Assembly: GCA_033855775.1 (NCBI GenBank)
Contig: JAWVFT010000126.1
Coordinates: 37,471 to 101,470 of the forward strand
DNA: 64,000 nucleotides
DNA from: DASVTR01 sp033855775
GTDB lineage: Bacteria > Acidobacteriota > Blastocatellia > Pyrinomonadales > Pyrinomonadaceae
Direction: 5' to 3'
Shown: in pieces, positions 1 to 8,581 of the stretch
Layout of the letters: every line of letters starts with the position of its first letter
How positions within the stretch are numbered: the stretch's first letter is position 1
The notes under the pieces: model-generated
What the model saw: only the letters and a program-made list of their open reading frames with translations
What the model was told of the DNA's origin: nothing
The model's database searches: none
Made by a program: the position numbers and the translations under genes

Positions 1-107
1 GCCTGCGCCGCCGCTCGCTCGTCAAGTAGCGACCGCCGCAAAGCGCCGTCCGGCATTCCCTGCCGCTCGAACGGGCGCGCGACTCATCCAACACACGAGA
101 GCCAGCC

Positions 108-244
108 GCTCGTCGCCCGCGTCTCGCGCATCGCTCATTACTCACCGCTCGTCACTCATCTCTCGTCACGTCTTACTCCTGCTCGTCACTCATCACTCAT
201 CGCTTCTTGCTCTTGCTCGTCGCTTGCTGCTTATCACTTGCTGC
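108..244. repeat. Degenerate heptamer array upstream of the first receptor gene
   Basis: The spacer 1-349 has no convincing gene. From about 108 to 244 it is a run of degenerate seven-base units. The best-phased part is 182-244: CTCGTCA, CTCATCA, CTCATCG, CTTCTTG, CTCTTGC, TCGTCGC, TTGCTGC, TTATCAC, TTGCTGC. A second block at 129-177 reads CATCGCT, CATTACT, CACCGCT, CGTCACT and so on. Only one orientation is visible. The reverse-complement arm seen in the other arrays of this window is missing or lies left of the window edge. The array ends about 105 bases before the start codon at 350. Function unknown. Confidence 0.6.
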
Positions 245-349
245 TGTTTTTCCGACTTGTCTTCTCTCTGCGCGCGATGCTACAGTTCGCTCTCCATTTG
301 CGCGTTCGCTCTGAACGATTCGTCCTGAAAAATTCATCGGCCATTGAAC

Positions 350-3300
350 ATGAATAGCCATCTTCGTCGCTTCATTTTCGCCATCTTCTTCGCCTGCATC
401 GCTCCTGCGGCCCTTTCATCCTTCGCGCCGTCGGCGTTCTCCGCTCGCGCCCAAGACCTCGACGACGTGAGTATCAGCGGGCGCGTCACAGACCAGACGG
501 GCGCGCTTGTGCCGAACGCTTCCGTGACGGCGGTGCTGGTCGAGACGGGAGCCGAGCGCACGGTGACGAGCGACGCGCAGGGGCGTTATCGAATCATCGA
601 ACTGAACCCCGGCCTTTACACCGTGCGCGCGACGGCCACAGGCTTTGCGATCGAAGAGAAGACGGACTTGACGACCATCTCCGGCCAGAACGTGCAACTC
701 GATTTCTCGCTGCCACCGGCTGGCGTCGTCGCCGAGCAGACGACCGTGAGCGAAGCTGACGCGCCGCTCGTTGACACGACGCGGACGGTCGTCGGCGGCA
801 CCGTCACGACGCAGGAGATAGAGGAACTGCCCAACGTTAGCCGCTCGCCGCTCGATTTGATCTTCACGCTCGGCGGCGTCACGGAAGAGCCGCTCTCGAC
901 GCGCGACCTCGCCGAAGACCGTGGAGTTAATCCGAACACGACGCCCGAAGAGGCCGGGACGTTCTCGCTCTCCGGCAGCCCCGCCTACTCCAACAACATC
1001 ACGATTGACGGGCTTGACAACAACGACGACCGCGCGGCGCGCGAACGCTTTCAGCCTTCCATCGAAGCGGTCGAGGAAGTGCAGGTCATTACCAACCAGT
1101 TTTCGGCGGAGTACGGGCGGGCCTCCGGTGGGCGCATCAACATTCGCACGCGCGGCGGCTCGAACAAGTATCGCGGTCGCGGCTTCTACTTTTATCGAAA
1201 CGACATCTTCAACGCCAACACGTCCAACAATCAGGCGCGCGGTCTGCCGCGTCTGCCCCTCGAAGAGCACGACCCCGGCTTGACCTTCAGCGGCCCCGTC
1301 CGCCTGCCCTTCTACGACGGGCGCAAGCGCACCTTCTTTTTTAGTTCCTACGAGTACGACACCATTCTCGACTCGGCCTTCGTTGACACGCTCGTTCCCG
1401 TTCAGCAGAACCCGCTCTTTCCGCTGCCCGCCCCGACGAGTCCGAACGAGAGACAAGCGGAGATCGCTCCGACCGGCAGCGCGGCAACGCTCGTCGCGCC
1501 CTTCGTCTCCGGCCTTAGCACGCCGGTTCGCAACCACACCTTCACGACGCGCATCGACCATCGCTTTAACGATCTGCACAACGGCTCGCTCGTCTATCAA
1601 CTGGGCCGCCAGAAAAACCTGCGACAGTTTGGCGGCGGCAATCGTCTGGCCGAAACTTTAATCGGCAGAACGCGCAACTCCGACGCCATCTCTTACACGG
1701 ATAACTACGTCTTCTCGGCTCGCCTAGTTAATCAACTACGCTTTCAAATCTCGCGGCTAACGCCCGCCATCTCAGCCGACGGCGGCGCGACAACGCCCGT
1801 CGTCCTGATAAGCATTGCCCCGTCCGTTCCATCGCTCGACACGCAGCTACGTTCAAACCCGCTCATCGCCGGGACTTCAACTTCCGGCGCGACCGACCGC
1901 CGCGAGAATCGCGTCCAGTTTCAGGATGCTGTGGCTTACGTCTGGGGCTCGCACTCTTTGAAATTCGGCGGCGACTATCAACGCATCCGCTCCACCTTCA
2001 TCGACCTTTCCGACGCCTCCGGCACCTTCGACTTTGACAGCGCGGGCGACTTTCTAGCCAACACGCCGAGCCGCTTTCGCCAAAACTTTCAAACCGAATC
2101 CATCCAGCGCAACACCTACGCGGGCGTCTTCGTGCAGGACGAATGGCGCCTTAAGCCGAACCTGACGGTCAGCTACGGCCTTCGCTACGAGAACGAATCA
2201 ATCGTCCGCGACCGCAACAACTTCGGCCCGCGCTTCGCCGTCGCCTACGACCCGTTTCGCTCCGGCAAGACCGTCATCCGCCTGGGCGCGGGCATCTTCT
2301 ACAATCGCGCGCTGCTCCGCACGATTGACGATTTCACGCTCGGCGCGCAGCAGCTTTTCTTAGACACCAACGACATCCCCGTCACCGAACGGCAGAACGT
2401 GCTTAACCAGATTCGCTTCCCTCAAGTGTTGACCGCAGACTCCGCGCTCGTCCGCCAGTTCGGCTCGCTCAACACGAGCTTCTCGCGCCGTCTGGACCCG
2501 ACCTTGCGCATCCCCGAAAGCTATCAAGCCAACGTCGGCTTCGAGCGCGAGATTGGCCGCCGCTACATCTTCGGGGCCAACTACACATACAATCGCGGCC
2601 TGCATCTGTGGCGCGAGTTCAACGCGAACGCGCCGCGCCTGCCCGCAGGCTTCAGCGGCTTTTCAAACTTTCTGCTCTCGCGCGACTTCCAGAATTTTCG
2701 TCTCTGCCCGACCTGCTCGCGCCCGCTTTTCAACGGCACGGGCGCAGGCGAACTCGTGCGCTTCCAACTCTCTTCCGGCAATCCTTCAGACCCGAACGCC
2801 GTCGGGCGCGTCGTCGAGTTCGGCGTCCCCATCTCGCTCATCAATCTCAACAGCATCAACTCCACCTCCGCGCTCAATGCCGCCCTCGGAGCTTTGAACA
2901 ACTTGCGCCCGGACCCGACGCGCACGGAGATTGAGCAACTGGCATCCATCGGCAACAGCTTCTACCACGGACTGACGCTCGAACTGAGCAGCCGCTTTCG
3001 TCGCAACCCGCACGGCTTCGGCTATTCCTTCCGCGCCGCCTACACGCTCTCGCATTTGATCGACGACGGCATCGTCAACACTTCCGACGCGCTGAGAGTC
3101 GCAGACTTTCGCGCCGAACGCTCGCGCAGCCTGCTCGACCGTCGCCATCGCTTCGTTTTTTCAGGCACGCTTGAGACGCCGCCGTCGCTCGGCAAGCTGC
3201 GCATCTCGCCGCTCATGCGAATCTCTTCGAGCGCGCCTTTCAACATCTCCATCGGCGGCACAGACCGCAATCTGGACGACATAGGCAACGACCGCCCCAT

Positions 3301-3688
3301 CTTCACGGGCGACCTCAGCCTGCTCCGCGCGCGCGAACCCGGCCAGCCGCTCAATCCGAACTTGCTCGCGCTCTTTGCTCTGCCGACCATCGGGCAGACC
3401 GGAAACCTGCCGCGCAACGCCGGATTCGGGCCGGGCCAATTCCTGCTCGACATCAACATCACGCGCGAGTTTCGCGTCGGCGAGCGCATGCGCCTGCGCC
3501 CCGTCGTTGAGATTGACAACTTACTGAACAAGACCGTCTTCAGCTTCGGCACGGAGTTCATCAACTTCAGCAACTTCAGTCCGACCGCCACGCCCGAACA
3601 GCGACAGGCGTTTCTTGACACCTTCCTCGTCACCACGCGCACACTGCGCCCGCGACAGGTACGCATCGGCGTGCGCTTCGATTTCTAA
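350..3688 (+). CDS. Oar-type TonB-dependent receptor (carboxypeptidase-regulatory-like N-domain)
   Basis: Outer-membrane receptor/porin of about 1112 residues, presumed to import an unknown substrate with TonB energy. Residues 1-35 are a signal peptide (basic start, hydrophobic core, then SARAQD). Residues about 43-105 form the carboxypeptidase-regulatory-like beta-sandwich (ISGRVTDQTGALVPNASV, then GRYRIIELNPGLYTVRATA). The plug follows (IDGLDNNDD, FSAEYGRASGG), then a long beta-barrel ending in VRIGVRFDF with a terminal aromatic residue. I prefer ATG 350; an in-frame TTG at 344 precedes it and neither has a clear ribosome-binding site. The gene stands alone, with a heptamer array upstream and a strong hairpin downstream. 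Two more proteins of the same build lie at 34280 and 54998. No SusD-like partner is next to it, so the substrate cannot be inferred. Confidence 0.9.
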   Translation: MNSHLRRFIFAIFFACIAPAALSSFAPSAFSARAQDLDDVSISGRVTDQTGALVPNASVTAVLVETGAERTVTSDAQGRYRIIELNPGLYTVRATATGFAIEEKTDLTTISGQNVQLDFSLPPAGVVAEQTTVSEADAPLVDTTRTVVGGTVTTQEIEELPNVSRSPLDLIFTLGGVTEEPLSTRDLAEDRGVNPNTTPEEAGTFSLSGSPAYSNNITIDGLDNNDDRAARERFQPSIEAVEEVQVITNQFSAEYGRASGGRINIRTRGGSNKYRGRGFYFYRNDIFNANTSNNQARGLPRLPLEEHDPGLTFSGPVRLPFYDGRKRTFFFSSYEYDTILDSAFVDTLVPVQQNPLFPLPAPTSPNERQAEIAPTGSAATLVAPFVSGLSTPVRNHTFTTRIDHRFNDLHNGSLVYQLGRQKNLRQFGGGNRLAETLIGRTRNSDAISYTDNYVFSARLVNQLRFQISRLTPAISADGGATTPVVLISIAPSVPSLDTQLRSNPLIAGTSTSGATDRRENRVQFQDAVAYVWGSHSLKFGGDYQRIRSTFIDLSDASGTFDFDSAGDFLANTPSRFRQNFQTESIQRNTYAGVFVQDEWRLKPNLTVSYGLRYENESIVRDRNNFGPRFAVAYDPFRSGKTVIRLGAGIFYNRALLRTIDDFTLGAQQLFLDTNDIPVTERQNVLNQIRFPQVLTADSALVRQFGSLNTSFSRRLDPTLRIPESYQANVGFEREIGRRYIFGANYTYNRGLHLWREFNANAPRLPAGFSGFSNFLLSRDFQNFRLCPTCSRPLFNGTGAGELVRFQLSSGNPSDPNAVGRVVEFGVPISLINLNSINSTSALNAALGALNNLRPDPTRTEIEQLASIGNSFYHGLTLELSSRFRRNPHGFGYSFRAAYTLSHLIDDGIVNTSDALRVADFRAERSRSLLDRRHRFVFSGTLETPPSLGKLRISPLMRISSSAPFNISIGGTDRNLDDIGNDRPIFTGDLSLLRAREPGQPLNPNLLALFALPTIGQTGNLPRNAGFGPGQFLLDINITREFRVGERMRLRPVVEIDNLLNKTVFSFGTEFINFSNFSPTATPEQRQAFLDTFLVTTRTLRPRQVRIGVRFDF

Positions 3689-3698
3689 AACGGTTAGA

Positions 3699-3756
3699 CA
3701 GACGCAGCAAGAGCGCTGAGAGTTGAGTTCAACTCTCAGCGCTCTTGCTGCGTCTG
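3699..3756. terminator. Very long perfect hairpin between convergent genes
   Basis: A 28-bp perfect inverted repeat (3699-3726 with 3729-3756) starts 10 bases after the receptor stop codon. The two-base centre means the top pair or two open to form the loop. A short TTT follows the right arm. It probably ends transcription of the receptor gene and may also stop readthrough from the HD-GYP gene on the other strand. The rest of the gap, 3757-4006, shows no gene, repeat or RNA that I can support. Confidence 0.75.
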
Positions 3757-4006
3757 TTTCGAAGCACGCTGGCGCTGCCCGCGCTAACGCTCGCGTCTAT
3801 CGTTTGTCATCGAATAGCATCGCAACCGCTCCGGCTTATTTGCTCCGCGCCGTTTGCGACGCGGCGCGCAAAGTCGCTTCAGTTTCATGCTGCGGCTTGG
3901 CCTCGCCTTCAGGGGGCGCGGCTGTTTGCCTTTGGGCGACGAGCGTTTTGTGGCAACGCGCGCGTGAACGCCTGATGCGTCGCTTCATCCAGCCGGACAT
4001 TGCTTC

Positions 4007-4690
4007 TTACACCTCGCTGCTGTTCGCCGGGAAAGTATCCAGAAAAGCTTCGATGATGCGCGGGTCAAACTGCTTGCCCTCGTGCTTGCACAGTTCAGCG
4101 ACGGCTTCGTTGTGCGTCGCGGGGCGACGATAAGGACGGTCCGCCACCATCGCGTCGTAAGTGTCCGCGACCTGCACGATGCGAGCCATCAGCGGAATGT
4201 CTTCGCCGCCGAGTTTGTGCGGGTAGCCGAGGCCATCCCAACGCTCGTGATGATGCTGCGTGCGGATGCGTAGCTCGGACGGAAGATTAAAATAAGATGC
4301 CAGCAGCGCGCCGAAGCTCGGATGCTTGTGCAGGATGAAAAGCTCCGTGCGCGTCGGCTTGCGCGGGCGATTGAGCACGGCTTCAGGCACGAGTATCTTG
4401 CCTACGTCGTGCAGCACGGCTGTGTAACAAAGTTGTTTGAGGCGCGCGTCGTCGAAGCCGAACGTGCGCCCGATGGCGCGCGAGAGACGAGAGACGCGAA
4501 CGCTGTGATAATAAGTGTCGGGCCGCGCGCGTTTGAAGCGCTTGAGCAGGGCTTCCGTGCCGTCCGTTCTGTAAAGGTGGCCGATGGTTTTGAGACGCTT
4601 CAGGGCGCGAGTCAGATGCTCTGCCCAGCTTGCGTTCACCAGCCGAATGGTCGCCGCGCCAACAGTCTCAAGGGCCATTTCGTCGTGCAT
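4007..4690 (-). CDS. HD-GYP domain protein (probable c-di-GMP phosphodiesterase)
   Basis: Protein of 227 residues, nearly all HD-GYP domain, predicted to hydrolyse cyclic di-GMP in the cytoplasm. The metal-binding motifs are visible: YYHSVRVSRLS, then VLHDVGKILVP (the HD pair), HKHPSFGALL, and the signature HHERWDGLGYPHKLGG, which matches HHExxDGxGYP. ADTYDAM follows. There is no receiver or sensor domain, only about 60 N-terminal residues of unknown role. I chose ATG 4690 because GGAGG lies just upstream on the coding strand; longer readings back to 4861 have no such site. It belongs with the GGDEF regulator at 41051 and the PilZ protein at 48203 as c-di-GMP components, although they are not linked. 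Confidence 0.88.
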   Translation of the reverse strand: MHDEMALETVGAATIRLVNASWAEHLTRALKRLKTIGHLYRTDGTEALLKRFKRARPDTYYHSVRVSRLSRAIGRTFGFDDARLKQLCYTAVLHDVGKILVPEAVLNRPRKPTRTELFILHKHPSFGALLASYFNLPSELRIRTQHHHERWDGLGYPHKLGGEDIPLMARIVQVADTYDAMVADRPYRRPATHNEAVAELCKHEGKQFDPRIIEAFLDTFPANSSEV

Positions 4691-5009
4691 GTTAAGTACA
4701 CCTCCGAATAAGTCAAACAAAAAAGTTGCGGGGGAAAGCGAGCGGCCAACGCAAACCTTGCACGAGTGATAACTGGATACTACTTTGTGCTCGATTGCGC
4801 CGTCCCTTAGAGCATCCCGCGTGCCACGTCTCATGCCCGGCACAAGGCGGCAACGGCGCATCGCGCGGCCTTCGTCTACAGTTGGTCAGCAGATTTCAGC
4901 CACGCCCATAAAACGGCTCGCGGCAGGGTTTGCCAGCCTTGCTTAAGAGATAACTTTAAGGCTCGCGCGCGGGCTTTCCACGTTGTTGTGCAACGGCAAA
5001 ACTTCTCTG

Positions 5010-5037
5010 TTGAAATTGACCGCGGCGGCTATACGAT
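5010..5037 (+). promoter_or_regulatory. Possible sigma-70-type promoter for the DUF4388 gene
   Basis: In the 425-base gap between the divergent HD-GYP and DUF4388 genes, TTGAAA (5010-5015) and TACGAT (5032-5037) are 16 bases apart, about 80 bases before the start at 5116. This is a by-eye consensus match only. I see no other feature in the gap apart from a small dyad CGTTG...CAACG at 4981-4995. Confidence 0.3.
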
Positions 5038-5115
5038 ATGGTATTTGCGTGGCGCTGAAAGCGCGCACGGACGACTACGAGCCGTGGCGTTTATGGTAAA
5101 CTTTCGCCCCCGTTG

Positions 5116-5871
5116 ATGGCCGAGCGTCAACAAGCATCTGAGTCAAGAACGAGCGCGATGAGCAAGTCGGAAATGCCGAAAGACCCGGAGACGGAAGCGG
5201 CCCTGCTGGACGCCGAACTGTTTCTCAAATATGCGGCGCCGGAGCGCGCCATGAGGCGACTGCGCGAAGCCCTGCAACTCGCTCCGCACTCGCTTCACTT
5301 GCGCGAGCGGCTGCGCGAAATCGCCGTCTCACAGCGACAACTGGAAGAGGCCGCGCGTCATTGTCTGGCACTGGCCAAGCTCTATATCGAACGCGACGAT
5401 TTGGACATGGCGCGCGAGCGACTGCTCGAAGCCAAGCAGCTAGACCCGCGCCTCTCCATCGCCGCCGGGGTGGAAGCCATCCGCCGCGCGCAGGCTCCGA
5501 AGAATCAGCACGGCCAGACGATAGCGCAACCGCAGACGGTTCAGCGCAGCAGCGCGACGCTCTCAGGCGACCTTTCAGCCATCAGCATTTTCGATGTCGT
5601 GCAGGTTCTGGAGAACGCGCGGTTAACCGGCGCTCTCTCCATCGAAGGCGCGACGCGCGAAGGCCGCGTGCTCTTTAACGAAGGGCGCATCGTTGACGCG
5701 GCGGCGGAGCAGTCGCAGGGCGAAGACGCCTTTCGCAAGCTCGTTGAAGTGACCGCGGGCTATTTCGAGTTTGAAAGAAGCGCGCAGGAATTTCCCGTCA
5801 ACATCAGCGCCGCCAGCAACACCAATCTCATCCTCGACAGCTTGCGCCAGCTAGACGAAGAGAGCCAATAG
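5116..5871 (+). CDS. TPR-like protein with C-terminal DUF4388 (PATAN) domain
   Basis: Cytoplasmic protein of about 251 residues. The N-terminal half is helical and TPR-like (ELFLKYAAPERAMRRLREAL, then LAKLYIERDDLDMARERLLEA). The C-terminal part from about residue 147 matches DUF4388/PATAN (LSGDLSAISIFDVVQVLENA, then LTGALSIEG, GRVLFNEGRIVDA and a GYFEFE segment). Such domains occur in signalling and motility proteins of deltaproteobacteria and acidobacteria and are thought to mediate protein interactions; the role here is unknown. Start choice is open: TTG 5113, ATG 5116 and ATG 5158 are all in frame without a clear ribosome-binding site. It converges on the minus-strand gene at 5968. The spacer holds only a 6-bp dyad (5897-5912). 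Confidence 0.8.
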   Translation: MAERQQASESRTSAMSKSEMPKDPETEAALLDAELFLKYAAPERAMRRLREALQLAPHSLHLRERLREIAVSQRQLEEAARHCLALAKLYIERDDLDMARERLLEAKQLDPRLSIAAGVEAIRRAQAPKNQHGQTIAQPQTVQRSSATLSGDLSAISIFDVVQVLENARLTGALSIEGATREGRVLFNEGRIVDAAAEQSQGEDAFRKLVEVTAGYFEFERSAQEFPVNISAASNTNLILDSLRQLDEESQ

Positions 5872-5967
5872 AAAAAGCGACCGGCGAAAGCCTTCATTGA
5901 CATCGCTGTCAACAAAGGACGGCCTCCGCCCGCGGGTCGTCTTCGTTCCTTATCGTCTTCTTTATTT

Positions 5968-6750
5968 TTAGTCTAAGAGCACGCGGGCCTTGAGGGCTTC
6001 GGCGCGTTCGAGGGCGGCGAGCAGGCGGAGGAACTGCGCGTAGTTGGCGCCGCGCGCGTGCAGGCGTTCGCGTTCGGAAGTGTTGAGGTCGTTGCGCAGG
6101 ATGAAGTCAAGAAAGTCGTAGTAGTCTGCGCTGGCGGCGAGCGGGAGTTCGCGCGTGTAGGTTGTGCGCCCGGCGTCGTCGGAGCGGAATCCGGCGAGCA
6201 TGTCGAAGAGATTATCGGTCGTCAGGTGCGCGGCTTCGCGCGTCAGTTTAATCGGCAGTCGCAACTCGAAAAAGCGCAAGCCCTGCGCGGTCGTGACGCG
6301 GCGCAACTCCTTCGTCGCTTCGCCGTCGAAGGGCGATTCCGAGTCAACGAGGATGCGCAGCAGGCGCGGCTGGTCTTCCTTGTCCATCGTGTCGAGCGCG
6401 AGTTGAACGCGGTCTGCGAGAAACTTTTCAAACTGCGCTTCGATTGGATAGTTGATGCGACCAAGACAGCCGACCGATTCGCCCTCGCCCGCCATCTCGC
6501 GCGGCAGGCAGGCGGGGCAAGTCGAACAGACGAGCGTTTCGGCCTGCATGCTTTCGACTTCCTCTTCGGCGTCTTCGATGAAGCGCACTTTGTCTTCGGT
6601 CGGCGGGGTGCGGTCGCCGGTCGTCAGGCGCGTGTGCAAACTGCTCAGGCGGCCCCACGCGCGCAGGTGCTCTTCGGCATAGCGCGCGCGCAGGACGCAA
6701 GGATATTCAACCGCAAATTCTAAGGACAAACTGTTTCCTCTCGCCGTCAT
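5968..6750 (-). CDS. Conserved-looking hypothetical protein with a CxxCxxC motif
   Basis: Protein of 260 residues that I do not recognise. It is soluble, acidic and has no signal peptide. The only clear motif is C75-x2-C78-x2-C81 followed by C95, in ETLVCSTCPACLP...ESVGCLGRINYP, which suggests a zinc or iron-sulfur site. The following segment (IEAQFEKFLADRVQLALDTM) is helical, and the C-terminus is leucine- and arginine-rich helix. ATG 6750 is preferred over an upstream TTG at 6774. Codon use looks like that of the neighbours, and the reading frame is long and clean, so it is a real gene. No operon partner: the next plus-strand gene, the P450, is divergent. Confidence 0.7.
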   Translation of the reverse strand: MTARGNSLSLEFAVEYPCVLRARYAEEHLRAWGRLSSLHTRLTTGDRTPPTEDKVRFIEDAEEEVESMQAETLVCSTCPACLPREMAGEGESVGCLGRINYPIEAQFEKFLADRVQLALDTMDKEDQPRLLRILVDSESPFDGEATKELRRVTTAQGLRFFELRLPIKLTREAAHLTTDNLFDMLAGFRSDDAGRTTYTRELPLAASADYYDFLDFILRNDLNTSERERLHARGANYAQFLRLLAALERAEALKARVLLD

Positions 6751-6980
6751 TTTCGAGCCTGTGACGGGCGGCAAAAATCTTATGCCACATCACTAACACA
6801 ACAGCGCGCGGCGGGGCAAGCGGGCCGGGCCGCGAGCCAAATCGCGTAGGCGCTGGCGGGCGTTTCGTCCGCCGGATAATTTGACCGGCGGCGGCAGCGG
6901 TGAAAGAATGTGCCGCGCCTCAAGAGCGAAAAGATGGTGCAGGCAAATGGACGCGAGGCAAGCCGCGCGTTTCAATTCAA

Positions 6981-7020
6981 GAGTTTGATGTGACCGCCCC
7001 GTCAGGAGTTTGATGTGACC
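6981..7020 (+). repeat. 15-base direct repeat over the P450 start codon
   Basis: GAGTTTGATGTGACC occurs at 6981-6995 and again at 7006-7020, a period of 25. The second copy contains the GTG start of the P450 gene. The first copy contains another GTG (6990) that opens a seven-codon frame ending in TGA at 7011-7013, two bases before the true start. This may be a leader peptide or simply the trace of a duplication. Confidence 0.75.
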
Positions 7021-8403
7021 AGCCCCCAACTTCCGCCCGGCCCGAAACGCAAGCTGCTCGGCGGCAACTTCTTCAGCTTCCGCCGCGACCCGCTCGCCTT
7101 CCTGCTGAGCCTCGCGCGCGACTACGGCGACATCGTTTATTTCAAGATGGGGCCGCAGGACGTTTACTTTCTCAATCACCCGGACTACGTGAAGGACGTG
7201 CTCGTCACACACAATCAGAGCTTTGAGAAGGGACGCGCGTTGAAGAGGTCGAAGCGACTGTTGGGCGAAGGACTGCTGACGAGCGAGGGCGAGTTTCATC
7301 GCCGTCAGCGGCGGCTCGCGCAGCCAGCCTTTCATCGCCAGCGCGTCGCAGGCTACGCGCTGATGATGACTGACTACGCAGAGCAAATGAGCGAGCGTTG
7401 GCGCGACGGCGAGACGCTCGACATCTCAGAAGAGATGATGCGGCTGACGCTGGCGATTGTCGGCAAGACGCTCTTCGACGCCGATGTCGAAAGAGACGCG
7501 CGCGATGTCGGCGAAGCCTTGACGGTCATCATGAGTCTCTTCAACGCGATGCTGCTGCCCTTCTCGGAGTTGTTGGAAAAGCTGCCGCTGCCGCAGAAGA
7601 AACGCTTCCAGAAAGCGAAGGAACAACTCGACGCGATTATCTATCGCCTGATTGACGAGCGACGCCGCAGCGGCGAAGACCGCGGCGACCTGCTCTCGAT
7701 GCTGCTGCTCGCGCAGGACGAGGAAGAGAAAAGCGGCGGCATGACCGACGAGCAAGTGCGCGACGAAGCCCTGACCATTTTTCTGGCGGGACATGAAACG
7801 ACATCCAACGCGATGACGTGGACTTGGCTCTTGCTCTCGCAGCACGCGGAAGTCGAAGCGAAGTTGCACGAAGAGTTGGATGCGGTCTTGAACGGGCGAA
7901 CGCCGGAGTTCAACGACGTGGCTCAACTGCGTTACACGGAGATGGTCCTAGCCGAATCCATGCGTTTGTATCCGCCCGCGTGGGCGATTGGTCGGCTGTC
8001 CGTGAAGGATTACGAGGTCGGCGGCTATCGCGTGCCAGTGGGGTCGCTCATTCTATTGAGCCAGTATGCGATGCACCACGACGCGCGTTACTTCGCGGAG
8101 CCTGAACGCTTCGACCCGCTGCGCTGGACGACGGAAGTGCGCGAGGCACGCCCGCAGTATTCCTACTTTCCCTTCGGCGGCGGCGCGCGGCGTTGCATCG
8201 GCGAAGGCTTCGCTTGGATGGAAGGCGTGCTGCTGCTGGCGACGCTGGCGCAACGCTGGCGGCTGCGGCTCGTCCCAAATCATCCGGTCGAGACGCACCC
8301 GATTATCACGCTGCGGCCACGCCACGGCATGATGATGACGCTTGAAAGAAGAGCAGCGCGAAAGTCCGAGCCGGAAACAGAGCAGGCGGCCAGCATCGGA
8401 TAG
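7015..8403 (+). CDS. Cytochrome P450
   Basis: Haem-thiolate monooxygenase of 462 residues. The diagnostic motifs are present in order: I-helix oxygen-activation motif AGHETTS (about residues 258-264), ExxR in ESMRLYPPAW (E about 314), and the haem-binding loop FPFGGGARRCIGEG with Cys about 394 as axial ligand. There is no membrane anchor or fused reductase, so electrons must come from separate redox partners, none of which is encoded nearby. The substrate is unknown; the sequence style resembles broad bacterial P450s acting on fatty acids or terpenoids. I chose GTG 7015 because AGGAG (7004-7008) is correctly spaced. A 15-base duplication covers the start. Confidence 0.93.
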   Translation: MTSPQLPPGPKRKLLGGNFFSFRRDPLAFLLSLARDYGDIVYFKMGPQDVYFLNHPDYVKDVLVTHNQSFEKGRALKRSKRLLGEGLLTSEGEFHRRQRRLAQPAFHRQRVAGYALMMTDYAEQMSERWRDGETLDISEEMMRLTLAIVGKTLFDADVERDARDVGEALTVIMSLFNAMLLPFSELLEKLPLPQKKRFQKAKEQLDAIIYRLIDERRRSGEDRGDLLSMLLLAQDEEEKSGGMTDEQVRDEALTIFLAGHETTSNAMTWTWLLLSQHAEVEAKLHEELDAVLNGRTPEFNDVAQLRYTEMVLAESMRLYPPAWAIGRLSVKDYEVGGYRVPVGSLILLSQYAMHHDARYFAEPERFDPLRWTTEVREARPQYSYFPFGGGARRCIGEGFAWMEGVLLLATLAQRWRLRLVPNHPVETHPIITLRPRHGMMMTLERRAARKSEPETEQAASIG

Positions 8404-8435
8404 CACGGATGCGAGTCCGGCTCTCATGCTGACCG

Positions 8436-8467
8436 CTTGCTGTTCGATTGACTTGCTGTTCGATTGA
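8436..8467 (+). repeat. 16-base exact tandem duplication after the P450 gene
   Basis: CTTGCTGTTCGATTGA is repeated exactly and head-to-tail at 8436-8451 and 8452-8467, in the spacer between the P450 gene and the convergent beta-helix gene. It is one of several short tandem duplications in spacers of this window. Confidence 0.8.
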
Positions 8468-8581
8468 ACGCTCAATCGTCAGCTTGATTTCTCAAAGCCC
8501 GCTGTGGAGAAGCAAAGCTTCGGCTGTCTCTGGCTCACGCGCCGCGCATCTCGCGTCGGATGAGAGAGAGGCTTGGCATCT

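Noticed and set aside
416..1600. Long minus-strand open frame opposite the first receptor gene (also 35885-37033 and 56465-57664 opposite the other two)
   Set aside because: High-GC antisense frames of strong genes. Composition is Arg/Val/Ala-rich without domains, signal peptides or start sites, and the plus-strand proteins are clearly real.
6793..7386. Minus-strand frame between the cysteine-motif gene and the P450
   Set aside because: Mostly antisense to the P450 coding region with no recognisable protein features.
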